Shown here: positions 1-8,540 of the stretch, in pieces
How the letters are laid out: every line of letters begins with the position of its first letter
How positions within the stretch are numbered: position 1 is the first letter of the stretch
DNA from: Cumulibacter soli
GTDB lineage: Bacteria; Actinomycetota; Actinomycetes; Mycobacteriales; Antricoccaceae
DNA: 64,000 nt
Reading direction: 5' to 3'
Assembly: GCF_004382795.1 (NCBI RefSeq)
Contig: NZ_SMSG01000003.1
Span: forward strand, 533,284 to 597,283
Notes under the pieces: generated by a model
What the model saw: the letters and a program-made list of their open reading frames with translations, nothing else
What the model was told of the DNA's origin: nothing
Databases searched by the model: none
Translations under genes and position numbers: made by a program

Positions 1-19
1 AGGGGGCTATTTTGGATGT

Positions 20-751
20 ATGCCTAACGATCCGCGCGCCGATGGCTTCGCTCGCCCGATGCAGATCGACAACGATACCGCCGTCACCCGGTACGCCGAG
101 GGGGATTCGAGTCGTGGGGTCACGGTCGTCATTCCCCCGCCGAGCATCGTCAACGACGGCCCAGGCCGGCGCGTCGCACACACCGAACCTTCACCACCGC
201 GACCGGCGATGTCCGGGGGCAGCATTCCCCCGATCGTCCCGGAGACTCCTTACACGCGGACGGTGCAGACAGTTCGCGCACTGTGGCTACTCAGCTTTGC
301 GTTCGGCACGGCCGCCGCGCTGTTCGCCGCGTTCTCGGCGAAGGGACGCCTCACGGCGCTGCGTGAGTACATCCCGACGCTGCGCAGCGGCTACGACGAG
401 GCCACTATCAGCACGGCCGCGTCGATCCTGTTCTGGTCAGTCACGGCCATGTGCGTGGCGCTCATTGTCGTGCAGGCGCTCGTGCTCGTTCGACTGCTGC
501 GCGGGCGATTCCGGCCACGTTGGTGGCTTCTGGTGCTCGTCGCCGCACAGTGCGTACTGGTAGTGCTGGTGCACCGACTAGTGGCGGTCGATCGAGACGG
601 CCTGCTCATCACCTTATTGGCACTCGCGCAACTCACGATCGCACTCATCGCAGCCATCGGGGGCGTCTGCCCCGGAACCAAGAGGTGGCTAGTTACCCGA
701 CGCGAGACGGAGGACGCCGCGCGCAGCGGACGGATGCGCCTCGATCAGTAA
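20..751 (+). CDS. hypothetical four-helix membrane protein
   Basis: I do not recognise a family for this 243-residue protein. The first 80 or so residues are hydrophilic and proline-rich. Four hydrophobic stretches follow at about residues 88-106, 134-160, 168-188 and 194-214, and the tail is charged, so an inner-membrane protein is likely. The reading frame stays open to the window edge, so the true start may lie upstream. The ATG used here has only a purine run (AGGGGG) 13 bases before it. The last 63 bases overlap, on the opposite strand, the end of the iniC-like gene. That convergent overlap is unusual but both frames look genuine. No functional inference is made beyond its position next to the iniBAC-like cluster. 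Confidence 0.6.
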   Translation: MPNDPRADGFARPMQIDNDTAVTRYAEGDSSRGVTVVIPPPSIVNDGPGRRVAHTEPSPPRPAMSGGSIPPIVPETPYTRTVQTVRALWLLSFAFGTAAALFAAFSAKGRLTALREYIPTLRSGYDEATISTAASILFWSVTAMCVALIVVQALVLVRLLRGRFRPRWWLLVLVAAQCVLVVLVHRLVAVDRDGLLITLLALAQLTIALIAAIGGVCPGTKRWLVTRRETEDAARSGRMRLDQ

Positions 752-2206
752 TTCCTCCGCGCTGCGGCACACGGTCTCGCTGATGTCTTGCTGCAGGCCG
801 CGCTGTATCTCGGCATTCGCGGACGCACGCCATCGACGCACGCCATTTCGGGCTTTCTCGGCCAACGCCGCTGCGTCCGCGCCGTCGGGCGTCCGCAGCC
901 GCGCGGCTGCGCTCGTGCCATAGCCACCCAGCAGCCGTTGCGCCTGTCCCACAGTCTCGGAGTCCCAGTCAATGTCGGGGCTAGAGCCGCTCAGTCTCGC
1001 CAGTGACGACAACTCTCGCAATCCGTGCGCGGCAGTTTCGAGCCGATCCACTTCGCCGAGCAATCGAGAACTCGCTAACACCTCGGGCCGCGCGGCCGCG
1101 ATACCGGTGACCGCTCGCCACACCGAACGGGCGCGGAGCAGGTCTGCCCGCTCAACGAAGTGCCGACCGATGGCCGTCTGAAGATCACCAAGCCCGCTTT
1201 GTGAAGACAACAGCGGCGCAAGTTCGGCCACTCGCATCGTGTCGTTGCCCCGAATCATTGACGTGGCTACGCGAATGCCATGTACGCCGAACCGCTCCAG
1301 TACGCCCGCGCGCGACTGCGGCGTACTAGTCAACGTTGATGTCGGGCGCACGAACCGATCACCCGAGACCAGCATTCGGTCGCGTTCTGCGCGATCGAGT
1401 TCGGCCAATTCACGGATAGTTTGTAGGTCCTCCTCGCGCAGTGTGCGGGCCCCCTGTGCGAGCAGGCCGGCCACCGGGAACACCCCTAGAACTGTGCCAA
1501 ACAGCGCTGGGTCGCTGCGTACGCGAGTCGCGATCTCTTGCGCGGTCAACATCGCGTCGATGCGACCGGCGCCCGTTTCATCAGCGCGAGACAGAACGGC
1601 AATCGTATTGATCGTCGCCGCGATCGAGTTATCGCTCGGCGCCAGTTGCTGTAGGAATCGAACATCGGTCTCATGTAGCCGCCGGGTCAGGTATACGACG
1701 GCATCGGCTTCCGCTGCGGCGTCGCTCTGCGCGAGCGCGGTACTGGTCCGCATCGACACTTCCCCGGATAGCGACCCGATTCCGGGTGTGTCCACCAGCG
1801 TCATCGTCCGCAGGATCTCAGCCGGCCATCGAACGAGGATCCGACGCGCCTGCGCTGCATCGCCGAGTGAAAGGTCAAGTTGACCGTCGACAGTGCGTAC
1901 CGGCAGAGTCACCACGTCGCCGTTGGCGAGTTCTGCGGTTACTCGAGGTTCGTGCCCGAAACGATAGATCGTCAAGGCGCGGGTACATTCGCCGGCTTCG
2001 GCGGGCGCAAGCCGCTCGCCGAGGATCGCATTGAGCAGGGTCGACTTACCAGCCTTCACCATTCCTGCGAACGCGATCCGTACCGGTTCGGTCAGCCGGT
2101 TACGTACCCGATGCAGGTGAGCCACACAACTTGGTTCATCCGAATAGGAGTCCACAGCGAGCTGAAGTAGGCGGTGTGTCTCGGCGACGATCTCAGCAGC
2201 CATCAC
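689..2206 (-). CDS. iniC: IniC-like dynamin-family GTPase
   Basis: Dynamin-like GTPase of 505 residues, third gene of an iniB-iniA-iniC order. The G1 P-loop (G48 to S55, GMVKAGKS) is followed by a threonine in the switch region near 75, G3 DTPG at 139-142 and a G4-like SRAD at 206-209. The C-terminal half is helical without a clear membrane segment. Mycobacterial IniC is the partner of IniA in a cell-wall-stress operon. A GTG start shares four bases (GTGA) with the stop of the IniA-like gene; an ATG one codon later would share a single base. Either way the two GTPases are translationally coupled and probably act as a pair on the membrane. The assignment rests on motifs plus gene order. Confidence 0.88.
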   Translation of the reverse strand: MMAAEIVAETHRLLQLAVDSYSDEPSCVAHLHRVRNRLTEPVRIAFAGMVKAGKSTLLNAILGERLAPAEAGECTRALTIYRFGHEPRVTAELANGDVVTLPVRTVDGQLDLSLGDAAQARRILVRWPAEILRTMTLVDTPGIGSLSGEVSMRTSTALAQSDAAAEADAVVYLTRRLHETDVRFLQQLAPSDNSIAATINTIAVLSRADETGAGRIDAMLTAQEIATRVRSDPALFGTVLGVFPVAGLLAQGARTLREEDLQTIRELAELDRAERDRMLVSGDRFVRPTSTLTSTPQSRAGVLERFGVHGIRVATSMIRGNDTMRVAELAPLLSSQSGLGDLQTAIGRHFVERADLLRARSVWRAVTGIAAARPEVLASSRLLGEVDRLETAAHGLRELSSLARLSGSSPDIDWDSETVGQAQRLLGGYGTSAAARLRTPDGADAAALAEKARNGVRRWRASANAEIQRGLQQDISETVCRSAEELLIEAHPSAARGVLRLASGN

Positions 2207-4038
2207 AGTCCCTCCAGGGCAACCGGTACGGGCACATCACCGCTCGGCCGTACGGCGTCCGCCGCGCGCGCGAGCCAGTCGACTTGCGCCAGCTCCCTGT
2301 CGATTTGCTTGATCCTGTCATCGGAAGCTTCCCGGGCGACTTGCGCTGCTCGCCGCGCGGCGGTGGTCGCGTCCTGAAGGGTGCGGTGGTATTCCTCCGC
2401 GATCGCGGTGAAATGATCGCGCGTCGCGCGCTGCACTAGTCGGATGCGGTCCTTCAACTGCTTACCGACCTGGAACAGGACGTCATCGATCTGCTTGCGG
2501 ACAAGCATCTTCGCCTCGATCTGCCGCCGATTCAATCTGCTGCGCCGATCTTCGACGTAGGCCTTGCCGCCGAGCACGACACCCGCCGCCAGCGAAATCG
2601 GATTGATCAGAGATAAGCCCATCAGTCCCGTCACCAGGCCAACCATCAGGATGCCGGTGTACGAACCGCGCATACTGACGAAAACCTTCTGGAACATCGA
2701 TAGCCTTCCGGGATCAATCTCCGCCATATCTCCGATGGCGCCCAGCACGCCGTCCGTCTCCCCCACCCGCATCTGCGGAATCGCCGATGCGTCGTCCTCA
2801 AAGTGCCGATTCACTCGCTCCGCCAGCCAGGCTGAGCGCTCATTGGTCCAGATAAAGGTGTCGGTGATCGCCGCGGCCACTTCGTTCTCTAACCATTCGG
2901 CCATGTCGCGCCACACGGGTCCGGGGTCACCAGCATCGATGGCCTCTTCGGCGTCCGACTGGACCCGCCGCAGTCGATCACGCAGGTCATAGTCGAGGTC
3001 AGCGACTATATCGGCGATGCCGTCATTCAACGTGACCTGCCACAGCGACGCGTTCTTGCGTAACTCGGCGGTTCGCTCAAGCGCACTGTCCAGCCCAGCG
3101 ACGATCTCGGGGGTCGAGTCGGGATCAGTGAGCGCCTCACGTTCGGTGGTCAGACTCAGGCGTAGTTGGCTGGCCACGATCTGCAAGTCCTGAGCTACTC
3201 CCCGCCGCAGCAACTTGATTGAGTTGGCTTGTACGTCACTCTTTAAGAAATGGACAAGCGCAGGGAAGCCAGACTCTTGTTCGAGCTCGTTATCGCGCAC
3301 CCGCCACGCCTCGATGCGAACGTGAGATGACACCGCGATGATCGGGATCGACTGGAGACCGACGCGATCGAGGTGCTGACGGTTGAGATGCTCGATCGTG
3401 CGCCATTGCGGCGATAGATCGGTTTTGGTCAGCAGTACAGCGATGTTCGGGCACACCCGCATCGTCGTCCGCAAGAACTGTAGTTCCGGTTCGGTGAATT
3501 CCTGAGTGGCGTCGGTCGTGAATAGCAAAGAGTGAGCGGTGGCGAGCACGCTGAGTGTCGCCAAGGTCGCCACGGAGGTAGTGCCACCCGCACCCGGCGC
3601 ATCTACCAGCTCCAACCCATCCTTGAGCAGCGCGCTGGGAAGCGACACCTCGACCCCGGTCAGGCCGAGCCGGTTGCCCGGGTTCCCCCGTTCAGATACG
3701 GCGTCCGCGACCGCGCCCAACTCGAGCGGAGTACGCACCGGCGCATCCTCGGCCGATCGGCGCCCTGGAGGGCTGATAGCAACCGCACCCGGTTGCTCGC
3801 CGTACCGCACGGTAGTCGGAACACTCGTCGCTATGTCGTCATCGATGGGGCACACCGGAGCGCCAACCAGAGCGTTGACCAGCTGGCTCTTTCCTTGCTT
3901 GAACTCGCCAACAACCATCACGCGTACGGCGCTTTCGCTGAGGCGTATACGTGCGTGCGACAGTCGCTCGACGAAATCAGTGCGCTCGTTGCGTTGCGCG
4001 GCGTCGATCCCGCGCACGAGTATCTCGTCCAGTTCCAT
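2203..4038 (-). CDS. iniA: IniA-like dynamin-family GTPase
   Basis: Bacterial dynamin-like protein of 611 residues. Visible motifs are the P-loop GEFKQGKS (44-51), a switch threonine around 71-76, DAPG at 146-149 and the G4 motif TKTD at 204-207. Around residues 465-495 lies a hydrophobic, glycine-rich segment that fits a membrane-inserting paddle or hairpin, followed by charged coiled-coil-like sequence to the end. Mycobacterial IniA is reported as a membrane-fission GTPase induced by cell-wall inhibitors, and the length matches that family. The gene follows iniB after 98 bases that contain a strong hairpin, and overlaps iniC. The start is ATG behind AAGGTAGG. Confidence 0.9.
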   Translation of the reverse strand: MELDEILVRGIDAAQRNERTDFVERLSHARIRLSESAVRVMVVGEFKQGKSQLVNALVGAPVCPIDDDIATSVPTTVRYGEQPGAVAISPPGRRSAEDAPVRTPLELGAVADAVSERGNPGNRLGLTGVEVSLPSALLKDGLELVDAPGAGGTTSVATLATLSVLATAHSLLFTTDATQEFTEPELQFLRTTMRVCPNIAVLLTKTDLSPQWRTIEHLNRQHLDRVGLQSIPIIAVSSHVRIEAWRVRDNELEQESGFPALVHFLKSDVQANSIKLLRRGVAQDLQIVASQLRLSLTTEREALTDPDSTPEIVAGLDSALERTAELRKNASLWQVTLNDGIADIVADLDYDLRDRLRRVQSDAEEAIDAGDPGPVWRDMAEWLENEVAAAITDTFIWTNERSAWLAERVNRHFEDDASAIPQMRVGETDGVLGAIGDMAEIDPGRLSMFQKVFVSMRGSYTGILMVGLVTGLMGLSLINPISLAAGVVLGGKAYVEDRRSRLNRRQIEAKMLVRKQIDDVLFQVGKQLKDRIRLVQRATRDHFTAIAEEYHRTLQDATTAARRAAQVAREASDDRIKQIDRELAQVDWLARAADAVRPSGDVPVPVALEGL

Positions 4039-4064
4039 GTCGCCTACCTTCGATATCCCCGAAC

Positions 4065-4094
4065 GCCCGGAACGGCGCTTAGGCCGTTCCGGGC
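4065..4094 (-). promoter_or_regulatory. perfect hairpin between iniB and iniA
   Basis: GCCCGGAACGGC (4065-4076) pairs perfectly with GCCGTTCCGGGC (4083-4094) around a six-base loop. It lies in the 98-base gap after iniB and before the iniA start. No T-run follows on the transcribed strand, so I read it as an intercistronic stabiliser, processing site or partial terminator that would set a higher level of the structural IniB protein than of the GTPases. Confidence 0.75.
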
Positions 4095-4136
4095 AGTCGG
4101 TGCATGTGCGACGTCGCCTAAGGGCGACGCGCGTCG

Positions 4137-5609
4137 TTACAGAACCCCGAGATCGAGCTCTGCTTCGTTGTCGTTCAGGTTGTTGCTGAGGACGTCGTTC
4201 TCGTTGAAGTTGTCCTCGATGTTGGTGTTGCCCGTGTTGTTGTCACTGAGCACATCGTTGCCGCTGAGGACATCGTTCCCGCTGAAGTTGTCCTCGATGT
4301 TGACGTTGTCGGTGAAGGAGTCCTCGATGTCGATCGACGAGTCGTTCCCGCTGTTGTTACCGGAATCCTCGATGTCGACCTCGATGTCGTTCCCGCTGCC
4401 GTTACCAGAATCCGAGATGTCGTTCCCGCTGTTGTTGCCGGAGTCCTCGATGTCGACATCGGTGTTACCGATCTCGCTGTCCTCGATCTCGATCTCAGTG
4501 GAGTTGTCGTTCCCACTGCCGTTACCGGAATCAACGATGTTTCCGTTGCCGTTACCGGAATCCTCGATCTCGATATCGGTGTTGCCCGAATCAACGACGT
4601 TTCCGTTTCCGCTGCCGTTGCCGTTACCCGAGTCCTCGATGTCAACATCGACATCCGTGTTGCCCGAATCAACGACGTTTCCGTTTCCGCTGCCGTTGCC
4701 GTTACCGGAATCCTCGATCTCGATATCGGTGTTGCCCGAATCAACGACGTTTCCGTTCCCGTTACCCGAGTCATCGACATCAACGATGGTGTTTCCGTTG
4801 CCGCTGCCGTTACCGTTACCCGAGTCATCGATATCCACCGAGTTGTCGGTGTTACCGATCTGGCTGTCCTCGATCTCGATGTCGTCGATCGACACATTCG
4901 TCGAGTTGTCGGTGTTGGTGCTGCCGACGTTATCCAGCGAGACGTCGCCGACCTCGACGTTCGTCGAGTTGTCGTTGCCCGAATCGGAGATCGTGGTCGT
5001 GGTCGTGGTCGACGTCGATCCGACATTCGACACGTCGCGGCCGGCCGCAATAGCGCCGTCGCCGGAGGCAACAACCGCGTCATTGTCGAAGAACTGGGTG
5101 ACCGGGCCATCCGCCCAGATGTTCTGGTTGACGGACTGGTCGGTGATCGTGTCGCGATCGTCTACGTAGGAGTAGTTGTTCACGATCGTGCGGATCTGTT
5201 CGATGACCGACACGTCGCCGCCGTAGCCGCCACCGTCTCCACCATTGCCGCCGTTACCGCCATTGCCACCATTGCCGCCGTCACCACCGTTACCGCCATT
5301 GCCACCGTTACCGCCATTGCCACCGGGCACGTAGCCGCCGTTGGCGCCACCGGAGATCACATTGACATCGCCGGAGTTGGTGCTGTTGCCGCCGGTGAAG
5401 TAGTTGTTGCCTCCCGCCGACGGTGCGACGCACACCTGCGGGGCGTCGAGTACGACGGGGATCGCCGACTGGACCTGCGCCGCCGATGCATCCGAGAGGC
5501 CGGCGTCGGCTAGTGATCCTTCGGGATCAGCGGTGAACTGCTGCGCAGCTGCCGGGTCCTTCAACAGGTTCAGCAAGAACTCGATGAGGGCTGAGGTTGA
5601 GAATGCCAT
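4137..5609 (-). CDS. iniB: IniB-like repetitive acidic Gly/Asn-rich protein
   Basis: IniB family protein, 490 residues from an ATG preceded by AGGAG at five-base spacing; the frame is open further upstream but lacks a better start. Residues 1-56 form the IniB N-terminal helical domain, with the FLLNLLKDP and DPEGSLADAGL motifs. There follows an Asn-Gly-Gly tract of roughly 40 residues, then a middle segment with QSVNQNIWADGPVTQFF and SGDGAIAAGRDV that is typical of the family. The last 300 residues or so are degenerate Ser-Gly-Asn and Asp/Glu-rich repeats (SGNGNGSGNGN, IEIEDS). No classical signal peptide is visible. It is first gene of the iniBAC-like operon; its function in any organism is unsettled, and a structural or envelope-associated role is inferred. 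Confidence 0.88.
   Translation of the reverse strand: MAFSTSALIEFLLNLLKDPAAAQQFTADPEGSLADAGLSDASAAQVQSAIPVVLDAPQVCVAPSAGGNNYFTGGNSTNSGDVNVISGGANGGYVPGGNGGNGGNGGNGGDGGNGGNGGNGGNGGDGGGYGGDVSVIEQIRTIVNNYSYVDDRDTITDQSVNQNIWADGPVTQFFDNDAVVASGDGAIAAGRDVSNVGSTSTTTTTTISDSGNDNSTNVEVGDVSLDNVGSTNTDNSTNVSIDDIEIEDSQIGNTDNSVDIDDSGNGNGSGNGNTIVDVDDSGNGNGNVVDSGNTDIEIEDSGNGNGSGNGNVVDSGNTDVDVDIEDSGNGNGSGNGNVVDSGNTDIEIEDSGNGNGNIVDSGNGSGNDNSTEIEIEDSEIGNTDVDIEDSGNNSGNDISDSGNGSGNDIEVDIEDSGNNSGNDSSIDIEDSFTDNVNIEDNFSGNDVLSGNDVLSDNNTGNTNIEDNFNENDVLSNNLNDNEAELDLGVL
4543..4757. repeat. exact direct DNA repeats inside iniB
   Basis: A 65-base stretch at 4543-4607 recurs exactly at 4693-4757 (offset 150). Overlapping it, a 50-base stretch at 4579-4628 recurs exactly at 4657-4706 (offset 78). 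They encode the SGNGNGSGNGN / DSGNTDIEIEDS units. Exact identity at nucleotide level, including synonymous positions, points to recent slippage or unequal recombination, so the length of this protein may vary between strains. Confidence 0.9.
5220..5330. repeat. Asn-Gly-Gly coding repeat in iniB
   Basis: A nine-base unit (ccaccattg / ccgccgtta variants on the plus strand) is iterated about a dozen times, encoding an NGG/DGG tract between the IniB N-terminal domain and the middle segment. Codon choice alternates between GGC/GGT and AAC/AAT, so copies are not identical. It is probably a flexible linker. Confidence 0.85.
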
Positions 5610-5840
5610 GATCGCTCCTATAGTCATTCGGCCGCGTCGGCCAAACTGCTTCACCGGTTCCATGCAATCTTTCGGGTGCCCTGTCGCACCACAGCCACGG
5701 CTCCGGATTCGGATATCTACATGCAATCGATTCACTCGCGACAGCGCATCGGGTGCGATCCCGAATCCCGTCGCTGGCCACTAGGGGGTTTTCGCCCCTA
5801 TATTGGGGATTGCGGCATAGCACCAGGTCAGCGGACACTT
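5610..5840 (-). promoter_or_regulatory. iniB leader/promoter region
   Basis: This 231-base gap precedes iniB and is the likely promoter of the iniBAC-like operon. CATGCAATC occurs twice (5661-5669 and 5720-5728, 59 bases apart), and TCGGGTGC occurs twice (5672-5679 and 5749-5756). A small stem TAGGGG/CCCCTA with a seven-base loop and an adjacent CCCC-TATATT-GGGG lie near 5782-5808. These are candidate regulator sites, perhaps for the LuxR protein encoded upstream. I could not assign a confident -10/-35 pair. Confidence 0.45.
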
Positions 5841-8540
5841 TTACGCACCGCCATTGATGCCGACGCCACTAAGCAGGGACCGAAGTCGCACCAAAAGTTC
5901 ACTACGACTTGAAACGTTGAGCCTGCGTCGTATTCGCGCCATGTGGTGTTCAACAGTTCTCGGCGAAATGAACAGAGTGTTACCGATTTCCGCGTACGTA
6001 CGACCTTCGAGGACGAGCGCAGCTACTTCGATTTCCCGCGCGCTAAGTACCGAACGCGCATCCTCGCGAGGATGCACCGGTCCCGGACTCTGCCCCTCAC
6101 GCACGCTCGGAGATCCGGGGCCGGCAACGCGCACCGTACGTGCGGACTCCGAAACCGGGTCTGCGCGAACGGCGTGCACCTGGCTCATGTCACGCGCGAC
6201 ATGCAGTAATCGCTGGATATCGCCGCGACCGATGGCCTGAGTAGCCGCCAACCCGGCGAACCGTGCGGCGTCCCACTCCATTCCCGCAGCACCCAGCGCA
6301 CGCGCGTGTTGCTCGGCCGTCGTCATGGTCGCGCTATCGCGGGCGCCCCCAAGGATCGCGACCCACGACCGTCCTACATCCGCCAGCGCACCCGATAGTC
6401 GCACCGCGGCGCCGCCGCGGACCAACGCGGCCGCATGTGGCTCCAACGCAGTCGGTTGGTTCCTGCGGATTGCGACCTTCACGCATCCCCAATGCAGCAG
6501 GGTTCCCCACACCGGCGGATCGCCTAACCGCTGCAATACCGACAATCCGTCGGCGAGTGAACCTGCGACCGCGTCGTCTTCACGCAGACGCTCGGCCGCA
6601 ATCACCAGTTCGCCGAGCGCGAGAATGTCGAACAGTCCGATCGACACTCGCATCAGCGCAGCGCGGGCCCGGGGCCAGGTGCGCCGCAGCGCCGGTGCAT
6701 CGTCAGCTCGATGAGCTATCGCTATCGTGAGGGCCGCCGATAGCAATTCGTCGCGTGCTGCCAACTCACCCGCGGATAAGTCGTTCATTTCGACCGCTGT
6801 CAGCACGTCGCCGTCGAGTAACGCCGCCCACCCTCGCAGTAGTCGCAGCCGGGGCAACAGCTCCGCATTCGGGTGGTGTGCTTCGATCGCCCGGTTGAGC
6901 ACGGCGATCGCGGTCTCTCGTTGCCCTGTGTGTATGGCGATCAGCGCGGCCAGCGCGGCTGGCGAATCCGGCAGGAGCGCCGTTGACCCAGTGGCACTTA
7001 GGGTCTCGGAAGCGCGCACGAGCGACGACAATGATCGCGAGATAGCCACCGAGTCATGCTTTAGTGAGTCGACGATCGCGGTACCCATCGCCTCGATTGC
7101 AAGTCTCGCGGGACTCTGCGGGACCTTATCCACCTCCGACGCCATCAACCGTGTGGGCAACTGTCCGGCGGCCGTCACCGCTACCGCACCGATGCCTCCA
7201 AGGCGCGCTGCGCCGTCCGCGCCCAGAGAGTGAACCGCGTCGGCGGCGCGCTCGGGGTAACCGAGACGCAGCCACAGGGCGGCGTTGATTGCCGCAGCGT
7301 CTGGCTGACTGACATGAGGGATATGGCTGCGATCTCGCTCGAGCAGAGACAGAGCCAGGTCAAGCTGGCTGGTCGCAATCAACGCCTCGACCTGCGGCAA
7401 CAGTGTCTGTTGCGCTGGCGCGCCGATGTCGCTGGCCAACGCGAACGCAGCGGCCGCACGTCGCGGATCCGCGCCCAACAAGTTATGCCCCGTCCTGAGT
7501 AAAGCCGAGACTACTCGCGGGTCTTGTACGCCCTGGCGCGCCAGTTCCCAGGCGAGGTCAGCGGTATCGCGCCCGTTGTCCATCCGAGAGCCCAACAACT
7601 CGATCCGCGATGCCCGGCGTCGATGTGCGGGGGCTGTATGCAGAACAGCGGTCCGCACTAGTGGAATGAGGCGTTCGTGCACATCGAGCATGCCCCCGCT
7701 ACGTAGGTCAGCAAGGTCATCGTCGTACTGCTTGGCGGTGTAGCCGCCGCTGCGCGGTGAACCCAGATCGACTATGCCCGACCCGATGAGGTCGGACGCA
7801 TCCGCCCCGGATGCCAGCGCTAGGGCCAATGCGCGCGGCGAGTCAGCCAGCCTGTCCAATTCAAGCGACAGTCGCGTGATCAACCCGGGGAGCACTGCGG
7901 TGCCCGCCAGTGCGCGTTCGATCTCGCTAACCCCACCTTCGCGGCCATCAGCAAGTTCGGTCAGCACCTCGATGACGACCGACAGAACCCATGGCATCGA
8001 ACCCGAGGCGATAAGGCACCGCTCACGCGCCGCGATTGATAACCACGCACATTGGCCTTCTATCCATTCCCGCGCCTCATTGCTCGACAGCGGACCCAGC
8101 GCGACCGGCCTGGTGACGGACCCCATCACCGTGCGCAATGCGCGAACCGAATCGGATTGCGAACCGCGTAGGTGTGCCACGAGCAGGTTCGGTCCTTCTT
8201 GGTCGCGTGCTAGTTCCGCCAACCGCCAGATCACCTGCTCATCGGCCAGGTGAACGTCATCCACCACCAGCCACGGTCGCAGCGACTCGCGGCGGATGGG
8301 CATCACCTCAGCTGCCAACGCCGTCACGTCACGCGCAACGGGAAAGCCCATACCCTCGAACGCCTCGATACAGCGATCCAGCGCCGCGGACTTACCTGAG
8401 CCTCGTACCCCGTTCAGCGCGGTGCAATGCCGGCGATATGGGTCCGCGACAATCGTGTTGATGAAACTCGTGATTTCCGAGCGCTCGACACCTACGCCGG
8501 TGCGCTGACGCGCGGTTCTGGAAAGTTCACCTAGCGTCAT
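5841..8540 (-). CDS. large ATPase-LuxR transcriptional regulator (IniR-like)
   Basis: Signal-sensing regulator of 899 residues. The N-terminal NTPase domain has a Walker A motif VRGSGKS ending at residue 51 and a Walker B LVVDDVHLAD near 93-102. A long helical, TPR-like middle follows, and a C-terminal LuxR helix-turn-helix (LSAREIEVAALVLEGRTYAE, ISPRTVEHHMARIRRRLNV). This layout matches mycobacterial Rv0339c, which I recall as IniR, the iniBAC regulator encoded next to iniB. The chosen ATG shares ATGA with the stop of the Hsp70-like gene and has GAGGG upstream; a longer open frame to 8849 lacks support. It lies immediately upstream of iniB on the same strand and most likely controls it. Confidence 0.85.
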   Translation of the reverse strand: MTLGELSRTARQRTGVGVERSEITSFINTIVADPYRRHCTALNGVRGSGKSAALDRCIEAFEGMGFPVARDVTALAAEVMPIRRESLRPWLVVDDVHLADEQVIWRLAELARDQEGPNLLVAHLRGSQSDSVRALRTVMGSVTRPVALGPLSSNEAREWIEGQCAWLSIAARERCLIASGSMPWVLSVVIEVLTELADGREGGVSEIERALAGTAVLPGLITRLSLELDRLADSPRALALALASGADASDLIGSGIVDLGSPRSGGYTAKQYDDDLADLRSGGMLDVHERLIPLVRTAVLHTAPAHRRRASRIELLGSRMDNGRDTADLAWELARQGVQDPRVVSALLRTGHNLLGADPRRAAAAFALASDIGAPAQQTLLPQVEALIATSQLDLALSLLERDRSHIPHVSQPDAAAINAALWLRLGYPERAADAVHSLGADGAARLGGIGAVAVTAAGQLPTRLMASEVDKVPQSPARLAIEAMGTAIVDSLKHDSVAISRSLSSLVRASETLSATGSTALLPDSPAALAALIAIHTGQRETAIAVLNRAIEAHHPNAELLPRLRLLRGWAALLDGDVLTAVEMNDLSAGELAARDELLSAALTIAIAHRADDAPALRRTWPRARAALMRVSIGLFDILALGELVIAAERLREDDAVAGSLADGLSVLQRLGDPPVWGTLLHWGCVKVAIRRNQPTALEPHAAALVRGGAAVRLSGALADVGRSWVAILGGARDSATMTTAEQHARALGAAGMEWDAARFAGLAATQAIGRGDIQRLLHVARDMSQVHAVRADPVSESARTVRVAGPGSPSVREGQSPGPVHPREDARSVLSAREIEVAALVLEGRTYAEIGNTLFISPRTVEHHMARIRRRLNVSSRSELLVRLRSLLSGVGINGGA

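Noticed and set aside
3532..5169. 545-codon open frame antisense to iniA/iniB
   Set aside because: It reads the complement of the repetitive iniB sequence, giving an S/P/L/E repeat with no start context; it is a by-product of iniB composition.
5220..5330. possible CRISPR-like short repeats
   Set aside because: The nine-base units are contiguous codons for Asn-Gly-Gly without unique spacers.
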